Part shown: piece after piece, positions 1 to 5,289 of the stretch
Numbering within the stretch: position 1 is the first letter of the stretch
How the letters are laid out: each line of letters begins with the position of its first letter
DNA from: Spirochaetaceae bacterium
Lineage (GTDB): Bacteria; Spirochaetota; Spirochaetia; Treponematales; Breznakiellaceae
DNA length: 5,845 nucleotides
Direction: 5' to 3'
Assembly: GCA_031284085.1 (NCBI GenBank)
Contig: JAITAM010000023.1
Location: forward strand, 1-5,845
Made by a program: the position numbers and the translations under genes
The notes under the pieces: generated by a model
What the model saw: only the letters and a program-made list of their open reading frames with translations
The model's database searches: none
Told to the model about the DNA's origin: nothing

Positions 1-42
1 ACGAAAAACAGAAAAGAAAAAAAGAGAGGCATAGAAAACTAT

Positions 43-139
43 GAGGTCTGACCTGCCCCCTATTCCACTATACCCGTGTCGGGAACTTAGAAACAGGCCG
101 GCCCAAAGGGTCAGACCTCCAACCCAAAGGGCCAGACCT
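43..139. repeat. Inverted repeat plus 21-bp direct repeat upstream of aspS
   Basis: GAGGTCTGACC (43-53) is the exact reverse complement of GGTCAGACCTC (109-119), an 11-bp perfect inverted repeat around a 55-nt loop. The loop holds a small hairpin, CCCG-TGT-CGGG (73-83), and the palindrome GGCCGGCC (96-103). The right arm lies in a direct repeat: CCCAAAGGGTCAGACCT (102-118) recurs 21 bp later as CCCAAAGGGCCAGACCT (123-139) with one mismatch. There is no T-run after the right arm, so this is not a standard terminator. It looks like a dispersed intergenic repeat or a structured RNA, but the window alone cannot decide. No open frame of note covers it, and positions 1-42 are only A/G-rich. Confidence 0.8.
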
Positions 140-162
140 AGACCTTAGCCTGCTTCTTGTAG

Positions 163-291
163 GCAAAAAGCCGTACACCTCTCCCGATACAGCAACCTTT
201 GAAACAGCCTGTGGCTGCAAAAAGCCGTACACCTCTCCCGATACAACAACCTCAAAAACAGCCTGCGGCTGCTTTGAAACAGCCTGCGGCT
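163..291. repeat. 54-bp tandem duplication plus partial third copy, with GC palindromes
   Basis: Two adjacent 54-bp units (163-216 and 217-270) match at 49 of 54 positions. A third, 21-nt partial copy (271-291) repeats only the unit's right end. Each copy ends in a small palindrome with a triloop: CAGCC-TGT-GGCTG (205-217), CAGCC-TGC-GGCTG (259-271) and ACAGCC-TGC-GGCTGT (279-293). The unit is a multiple of three, and the frame starting at 163 stays open until TGA at about 340, but a TAG sits at 160-162 and no start or ribosome-binding site is present. It is best read as non-coding repeat DNA in the aspS upstream region. Confidence 0.85.
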
Positions 292-308
292 GTGCTACTT
301 GTTCAAAG
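272..308 (+). promoter_or_regulatory. aspS: Compound stem-loop just upstream of aspS
   Basis: Outer arms CTTTGAA (272-278) and TTCAAAG (302-308) pair perfectly. They enclose an inner perfect hairpin, ACAGCC-TGC-GGCTGT (279-293), and an 8-nt bulge (294-301). The element ends 24 nt before the aspS ATG at 333. A poor promoter-like pair overlaps it: TTGTTC (299-304), 17 nt, then TACTAT (322-327). The pairing is seen directly. A regulatory role, such as a leader structure or a protein-binding site, is inference, and the element could simply be a repeat remnant. Confidence 0.35.
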
Positions 309-332
309 TATCCTCGTACGTTACTATCGGCT

Positions 333-1622
333 ATGCGTTTATTGATACGTGATGTTGAAAAGGCAATGGTGGAAAAACCAGAAGAACCGATTGAATTAGC
401 CGGTTGGGTTTACAGAATCCGTGAATTAGGCGGACTTAATTTTGTTATTTTGCGTGATCGATCCGGATTGATACAGTTGGTAGTAACTGAAAAACCGGAT
501 TTAAGCCTTGAGTCGGTCATTGCAATTACCGGAATACCGGTGCGCAATGAGAAAGCGCCCGGCGGCATAGAAATACAGGTGCATTCTGTAAATTGTATAA
601 GCAAGGCCGATAAAGATATACCATACCGTGTAAACGGTGATCTATCTCGCATCGGTCTTGAAACCGTGCTGGATAACAGACTCCTTTCCGTGCGCAATCC
701 GGCTATTCAGGCCATCTTTAAGGTGCAGTCGACGATTATCGAGGCGTTTTCAACGTATCTGCGGGCACAGGATTTTACCGAAATACGCAGCAGTAAACTT
801 GTTGGAAGCGGGACTGAAGGAGGCACAGCGCTTTTTGCCGTTGAATATTTCAATAAGAAGCTGTACCTTGCTCAATCGCCCCAGTTTTATAAGCAAACCA
901 TGGTTGCCTGCGGTATGGAACGGGTCTTTGAGGTAGCGCAGGTTTACCGTGCAGAAAAACACGATACGCCGCGGCACTTAAATGAGTATGTGTCATTGGA
1001 TTTGGAGATGGCCTTTATTGAAAGCGAGAAGGATCTTATCGAGCTGGAAAAAGCCGTACTTATTCATGTTTTCACCGAAGTACTGCGGAAAAATAGTTCC
1101 GAGCTGGCTTTACATAAAGCCACCGTGCCGGATGCCGCTGCCGTTGAGCGCTCCCCCATTATTTCCTATGAAGAGGCGCTGCGCATTGCCATAAAAGAAA
1201 GCGGCAACGCACGGCTCTTTGATATTAGCCCTGAAGTTGAACGGCTGCTTTGTGAATGGTCTATGCGTGAATACCAAAGCCCGCTTGTTTTCGTTAATGA
1301 ATTCCCGCGCCGGCACCGTCCTTTTTATACCTATCCTTTAGGGGATACGCTGACCATGAGTTTTGACACGCTCTTTCGAGGGTTGGAAATTACAAGCGGA
1401 AGCCGCCGCCAGCATGATTATCAAGCTTTTATTGAGGCGCTGCCTCGATTTGGCCTTAAACCTGAAGATATGCCCGGCTACCTCACACTTTTGAAGTATG
1501 GCTGCCCGCCGCACGGCGGTTTTGCCATTGGTTGCGAGCGCCTCACTCAGAAGATTCTGGGTTTATCCAGCGTAAAAGAAGCAAGTCTTTTTCCACGCGA
1601 CCGCAAGAGAACAAATCCTTAG
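333..1622 (+). CDS. aspS: Aspartyl-tRNA synthetase, archaeal type, probably non-discriminating
   Basis: This cytoplasmic class II synthetase of 429 aa charges tRNA(Asp) with aspartate using ATP. Residues about 1-100 are the OB-fold anticodon-binding domain (GWVYRIRELGG at 24-34, LRDRSG at 40-45). The catalytic domain follows directly. It has motif 1 (about 130-157), the TEGGT loop (161-165), QSPQ (181-184) with the AspRS-type YK (186-187), motif 2 YRAE (205-208) with Arg206, and motif 3 GCERL (400-404) with Arg403. The C-terminus FPRDRKR is typical. The length fits the archaeal/eukaryotic-type short AspRS, not the roughly 590-aa bacterial form with a GAD insertion. AsnRS is less likely because of the QSPQxYK signature. 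Pro76 (KAPGG) matches non-discriminating enzymes as recalled, while position 27 is Tyr instead of His. Ser154 replaces the motif 1 proline. ATG 333 is chosen because MRLLIRDV begins the first OB strand. No Shine-Dalgarno precedes it. ATG 366 has a GAAAAGG-like sequence upstream but would remove that strand. Confidence 0.96.
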   Translation: MRLLIRDVEKAMVEKPEEPIELAGWVYRIRELGGLNFVILRDRSGLIQLVVTEKPDLSLESVIAITGIPVRNEKAPGGIEIQVHSVNCISKADKDIPYRVNGDLSRIGLETVLDNRLLSVRNPAIQAIFKVQSTIIEAFSTYLRAQDFTEIRSSKLVGSGTEGGTALFAVEYFNKKLYLAQSPQFYKQTMVACGMERVFEVAQVYRAEKHDTPRHLNEYVSLDLEMAFIESEKDLIELEKAVLIHVFTEVLRKNSSELALHKATVPDAAAVERSPIISYEEALRIAIKESGNARLFDISPEVERLLCEWSMREYQSPLVFVNEFPRRHRPFYTYPLGDTLTMSFDTLFRGLEITSGSRRQHDYQAFIEALPRFGLKPEDMPGYLTLLKYGCPPHGGFAIGCERLTQKILGLSSVKEASLFPRDRKRTNP

Positions 1623-1840
1623 ACCTTCAATAATGCCGTGCCAAGACCTACGGAAAGCGGACAGGAACAAGAGCATCGGGTTCGTGTTTCAATGAGAGGA
1701 TTGGTCAACTAAAAGATGAATACGCCGCGGCTGCGCTTAGAGCTGTGTTTGCGTTTGAAGCTAAAACCCCTTGCCTTCGCTATGCCCTTCCTCACTCCGC
1801 TCGCCCATGTTTTCACCCCCCAAAAAACTGTTTAAGTCTA

Positions 1841-1872
1841 TTGACATTTTTTTGAATATCGGTTTACATACT
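1841..1872 (+). promoter_or_regulatory. Probable sigma-70 promoter of the tetR-exporter operon
   Basis: A perfect -35 hexamer, TTGACA (1841-1846), is followed after 17 nt by TTACAT (1864-1869). A closer -10 match, CATACT (1867-1872), lies at a longer 20-nt spacing. Transcription would begin near 1876-1880, about 30 nt before the strong ribosome-binding site of tetR. The -35 element is convincing and the -10 is mediocre, which suits a promoter that is tightly controlled or repressor-regulated. Confidence 0.55.
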
Positions 1873-1892
1873 AACCTGTGGTCATTAAATGA
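1861..1892. promoter_or_regulatory. Candidate TetR operator(s)
   Basis: Two palindromic patches lie where an autoregulating TetR repressor would bind. GGTT-8 nt-AACC (1861-1876) overlaps the -10 region and has only the outer four bases plus the central AT in symmetry. TCATT-A-AATGA (1882-1892) is a perfect 11-bp palindrome between the predicted transcription start and the ribosome-binding site. TetR proteins commonly bind 15-20 bp inverted repeats in their own promoters, so autoregulation is plausible. Which patch, if either, is the operator is not known. Confidence 0.35.
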
Positions 1893-1908
1893 TGAAGGAG
1901 GGTATTTT

Positions 1909-2580
1909 ATGGGAATAGTAGAGCGAAAAGAACGGGAAAAGGCTAAGCGTAAGGAGCTTATCAAAAAATGCGCCAAGAACCTGATCCTTGAAAACGGTGC
2001 AACAGCTGTCAGCATGGCGGATGTTGCAGAAAAAGCTGAACTCAGCAAAGCGACCTTGTATTTGTATTTTGTGAATAAAGAGGCGCTTTTCTTGGAAATC
2101 TTCAACGAAAGCAGCGTCAATTTTGCTGATTATATTCTTTCTAGACTTAAACCTTCAATGTCCAGCTTAGATATGATTAAAATAATCTGGAGCTCTTATA
2201 AAGAGATATTTGGAGATTCTGAGGATGTAATGGTTAGCTTCAATATTTGGAATTATATTTCTCCGACTCTGCCTCTTTTGCAAATCGAGGAAGAGACCAA
2301 CATGGATAAGAATAGTGTCGAGCTTTTTTATTCCATAATAACCGATGCGATCAAAAAAGGTATTGATGAAGGCATATTTGATCCCTCTGTAAATCCACAG
2401 ACAGTCTGTCGGATTATAATGATCCTCTTTTCTTCAATAGCAAACACTGCGGCAAAGTTACCGAAAGCAGTACGGAAATCGCATTTTATTTTAAAAGAAA
2501 TGGAAAGCATGTTTGAAATTATTCTGTACGGTATTACCCAAAAAGGGGTAGATCGGGACTTTATTAAGTTCTTGCAATAA
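1909..2580 (+). CDS. TetR/AcrR-family transcriptional repressor
   Basis: This is a 223-aa cytoplasmic DNA-binding regulator. The N-terminus is very basic (KEREKAKRKELIKK, 7-20), followed by the family's helix-turn-helix at about 30-60. The signature MADVAEKAELSKATLYLYFVNKEAL spans 36-60, with SKATLYLYF as the recognition helix. The all-helical C-terminal half should bind a ligand and dimerise; its sequence is not diagnostic, so the inducer is unknown. The start is set at ATG 1909, which AAGGAGGG (1895-1902) precedes with 6-nt spacing. The longer frame from 1771 adds 46 unrelated residues across the promoter and is rejected. The exporter gene follows after 19 nt, so this is most likely its local repressor and also autoregulatory. 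It looks more AT-rich than both neighbouring genes. Confidence 0.93.
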   Translation: MGIVERKEREKAKRKELIKKCAKNLILENGATAVSMADVAEKAELSKATLYLYFVNKEALFLEIFNESSVNFADYILSRLKPSMSSLDMIKIIWSSYKEIFGDSEDVMVSFNIWNYISPTLPLLQIEEETNMDKNSVELFYSIITDAIKKGIDEGIFDPSVNPQTVCRIIMILFSSIANTAAKLPKAVRKSHFILKEMESMFEIILYGITQKGVDRDFIKFLQ

Positions 2581-2599
2581 AAAAGAAAGGTGGTCTTTT

Positions 2600-5269
2600 A
2601 TGGAAAAATTATTAAAACATCCTAAGTTGATAGTAGCTGTGGTCAGTCTCATTACCGTGTTCTTTGCTCTGCAGCTCTTTAACGTTGAGCTGGATAACAA
2701 CAATTTCCGGTTTGTACCGCGTGAAGATGAAGCGCGCATAACATCGGCTTATATTGACGATACTTTTGGAAGTTCTCTCTTTATCCTTGTCGGCCTCGAA
2801 CGGGAATACGGGACGATCTTCGATGCACCGTTTCTGCGGCGTATGCAGGAGTATATACAAAAGATAGAAGGGATAGAGGTTGTCGGCTCTATCAATTCCA
2901 TTATGTCTACCGACTATATCACCGGCTCGGGCGACGCCATATCGGTAGAAAAGCTGGTGGATGATGACTTCTCCGGCACGGAAGAGGAGATCGCGCTCTT
3001 AAAAACCCGCCTTCTCTCGTGGAATATGTACGAACGCTCCCTTATCTCCGATGACTTTACCGCAACGCAGATTTACATACCGATCAATGCAACGATTGAG
3101 AATGCGGGGAATTCTGAAGTAGTCAGCAGCTTCTTGAGTATTCGTGATATTGCCCGTGAGATGTTCTCAGGCTATGCAACAGTCTATGTCGCAGGAATGC
3201 CTGTCTTGAGCTCGGCCGTTAATGAAGCTATGAGCGCCGACTTAAAACTGCTGGTCCCGCTTGTCATAGTCGTCTTACTGGTCGTTATTTTTATTCCGCT
3301 CAAAAATATTGAGCTTGTGTTTCTCTCCCTTCTTGGCGTACTCGTTGCGGCCATTTGGTCAATCGGAGCTATGCCTCTTTTCGGCGTCAAGCTCTCCGTT
3401 ATTACCACAATCATACCGGTCGTTCTCATCGCGGTCGGCAATTCTTACGGCTTACACGTCATCATTCACTACATGGAAGGGACAGGCAAAGATTTTGCCC
3501 TTATGACCCGCGAGGAACATAGGGCGTTTATCACAGCTCTGATGCACAAAGTCATAAACCCTATCTTTCTTGCAACGCTCACCACTTTGGTAAGCTTTAT
3601 CTCTTTTTGTTTTACCAAAGTGATTCCTATTCGGGAGTTCGGCGCATTTGCCGCTTTCGGCGTGCTTTCGTCATTTATCGTGGCTATCGTACTCATTCCG
3701 GCAATTCTTATCCTGCGCGGACCAAAAGCCTTTCGCTCCGCCAAAAAGAAAACTAAGAGCAGCAGTACGCAGCAGAAACTTAACGAGAGCGTCGCCAATC
3801 TTATGTTCAATATTGTCCAAAGAAAGCGGACAGTCCTCTTCATTACCGCCCTCATCTCCATTGTCTGCGCATTTGGCGTATCTAAGATCATTATTGATAA
3901 TGTCTTTGTCGAGTACTTCAAGGCGGATTCTGATGTTGTCAAATCCGAGAAGTTTATCCGCAGCAAGTTCGGCGGCTCTAAGATTTTGAGCGTCGTGGTT
4001 CAGGCGGAAAGCTCCGAGATTACCCTGCATCCGGATACGTTAAGCGCTATAGACGGCTTGAACACCTTCCTTATCGAACGGGTGCCGGAAGTCGGCAAGG
4101 TCATGGGCTTTACCGATTTGATCAAGCGTATCAACCAAGTCTTTAACGTCGGCGAAGACCCGCGGGGACTCAAAAGCACGTACGCAAGCAGCGGCGATTC
4201 AGCCGTTTTCAGTGAAGAGAGCTTCGGCTCCTTCGGCGCGGATGCTTTTGACGAGGGAAGTTTCGGCTTTTTTGGCGAGGAGACGGAGGATTTCGCCATT
4301 GAGGAGCTGTGGGATGAGCCGGAGGCGGACGAGGCCGCCCCTCCTCTTGGCGCCGATGAGCTTATCGCCCTCTTTGCAAACGCCGGCAGCCTGCATCGTT
4401 CCATGAACGTCAGCGAGCTTTTGTGGGAGTTAAAGAGGCTTACTAACTATGAAGGGGCTGCTTACTATGAAATCCCGGCTTCGCTCTCAAAATACGGGAA
4501 GAGGAGCGCGGAGGAACTGCAGATCCTGGTCTCAAACTACCTTGTGCTGCTTGCCGGCAATATCAGCGAGTATGCAAACGACCCTCTAGAGCCAACGGCC
4601 ATAAGGACAACGGTGCAACTGCGCACACAAGGGCAGGTCGACACGGATCGGGCTTCCGAGCAAATACGGCGCTATGTTGAGGCAAACTTTCCCAAGAACG
4701 TCTCGGTCGTAATCGGCGGGACAGCGGCGGTTGAAGGGTCTCTCAACACCCGTATCGTCAACTCGCTGTGGACGGCTATTATTATTGCCGTTGTTTCTCT
4801 GTTCTGCATTATCGCTTGGGTGAACCGGTCGATAGCCGCAGGTTTTGTCAGCATAGTGCCGCTCTCCATACTGATACTTATCAACATGGGCATCATGGGC
4901 TTCACCGGCATTAAACTGAACATAGGGACGGCGCTCATTTCAAGTCTGACTTTGGGCATAGGCATAGACTACACCATCCACTTTTTGGAAGCCTACAAAC
5001 ACGAGTACCGCAGCGGCTCGGAGGATTTTCTCAGGGCTGCGTACCGCACCTCAGGGCTTGCGATCATCACGGATGGGGTTTCGACTGGCTTAGGCTTTGC
5101 CGTCCTGATACTCTCCAATTTCACGATGCTTGGCCAATTTGGACTATTGACAGCCATAGCCATTCTGTTGAGTTCTCTTGTTGGACTGATTGTGGTGCCG
5201 GCTCTTTTGCTGGTATTAAAACCCAAATTCATAGCAGGACGGTCTGCGCCTAAACCACCGTCCTTGTAA
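2600..5269 (+). CDS. RND-superfamily exporter (MMPL-type, predicted-exporter group)
   Basis: This inner-membrane, proton-driven transporter has 889 aa in the classical duplicated 2x(1+5) layout. Half 1 has TM1 (about 8-27), an extracytoplasmic domain (30-212), and TM2-TM6 (about 215-234, 238-258, 264-291, 320-340, 346-373). A basic cytoplasmic linker follows (374-410). Half 2 has TM7 (about 411-431), a second extracytoplasmic domain (435-718), and TM8-TM12 (about 721-741, 745-770, 774-796, 818-839, 846-873). TM10 carries GIGIDYTIHF (786-795), whose Asp790 is the expected proton-relay residue. The equivalent place in TM4 reads AVGNSYGLHV (278-287), without an acid. Domain 2 contains an acidic Ser/Phe/Gly-rich stretch (about 533-577). 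ATG 2600 follows GAAAGGTGG (2585-2593). It is co-transcribed with tetR. The substrate is unknown; lipids, hydrophobic drugs or other small amphiphiles are typical of relatives. It lacks features of the three-component AcrB/CusA pumps, and no TolC or membrane-fusion partner lies nearby. Confidence 0.93.
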   Translation: MEKLLKHPKLIVAVVSLITVFFALQLFNVELDNNNFRFVPREDEARITSAYIDDTFGSSLFILVGLEREYGTIFDAPFLRRMQEYIQKIEGIEVVGSINSIMSTDYITGSGDAISVEKLVDDDFSGTEEEIALLKTRLLSWNMYERSLISDDFTATQIYIPINATIENAGNSEVVSSFLSIRDIAREMFSGYATVYVAGMPVLSSAVNEAMSADLKLLVPLVIVVLLVVIFIPLKNIELVFLSLLGVLVAAIWSIGAMPLFGVKLSVITTIIPVVLIAVGNSYGLHVIIHYMEGTGKDFALMTREEHRAFITALMHKVINPIFLATLTTLVSFISFCFTKVIPIREFGAFAAFGVLSSFIVAIVLIPAILILRGPKAFRSAKKKTKSSSTQQKLNESVANLMFNIVQRKRTVLFITALISIVCAFGVSKIIIDNVFVEYFKADSDVVKSEKFIRSKFGGSKILSVVVQAESSEITLHPDTLSAIDGLNTFLIERVPEVGKVMGFTDLIKRINQVFNVGEDPRGLKSTYASSGDSAVFSEESFGSFGADAFDEGSFGFFGEETEDFAIEELWDEPEADEAAPPLGADELIALFANAGSLHRSMNVSELLWELKRLTNYEGAAYYEIPASLSKYGKRSAEELQILVSNYLVLLAGNISEYANDPLEPTAIRTTVQLRTQGQVDTDRASEQIRRYVEANFPKNVSVVIGGTAAVEGSLNTRIVNSLWTAIIIAVVSLFCIIAWVNRSIAAGFVSIVPLSILILINMGIMGFTGIKLNIGTALISSLTLGIGIDYTIHFLEAYKHEYRSGSEDFLRAAYRTSGLAIITDGVSTGLGFAVLILSNFTMLGQFGLLTAIAILLSSLVGLIVVPALLLVLKPKFIAGRSAPKPPSL

Positions 5270-5289
5270 GGGCGGCGGGGTGCGCTTCT

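Larger units (their letters stand above)
1623..1908. other. Intergenic region between aspS and tetR
   Basis: No credible gene is present in these 286 bp. No hairpin with a T-run follows aspS, so its terminator is not visible. A 39-codon frame starts at ATG 1716 and ends at TAA 1833-1835 (MNTPRLRLEL and onward), but it lacks a ribosome-binding site and recognisable content. The tetR frame is open back to ATG 1771 without a ribosome-binding site there. The right end holds the promoter and operator candidates listed separately. The C-rich and pyrimidine-rich stretch at about 1765-1822 might be a dispersed intergenic repeat, which needs comparison with other loci. Confidence 0.6.

Noticed and set aside
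254..271. Minus-strand terminator (GC stem followed by five Ts)
   Set aside because: The stem is only 5 bp and no minus-strand gene ends here; the hairpin is explained by the repeated palindrome.
163..340. 18-residue repeat peptide (AKSRTPLPIQQP type) encoded by the 54-bp units
   Set aside because: A TAG lies directly before it, there is no start codon or ribosome-binding site, and the frame ends just inside aspS.
1716..1835. 39-codon frame MNTPRLRLEL and onward before tetR
   Set aside because: No ribosome-binding site and no recognisable domain; most likely chance or part of an intergenic repeat.
1771..1908. 46-residue N-terminal extension of the TetR protein
   Set aside because: It has no ribosome-binding site, spans the TTGACA promoter and resembles nothing in the family, while ATG 1909 has AAGGAGGG at ideal spacing.
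1761..2120. 119-aa minus-strand frame opposite tetR
   Set aside because: It overlaps the well-supported helix-turn-helix coding region and has no start signal or recognisable domain.
5250..5275. Programmed -1 frameshift fusing the exporter to the repeat frame
   Set aside because: The frames overlap only from 5254 to the stop at 5267-5269. No slippery heptamer in the right phase or clear downstream structure is visible, and the exporter is already full length.
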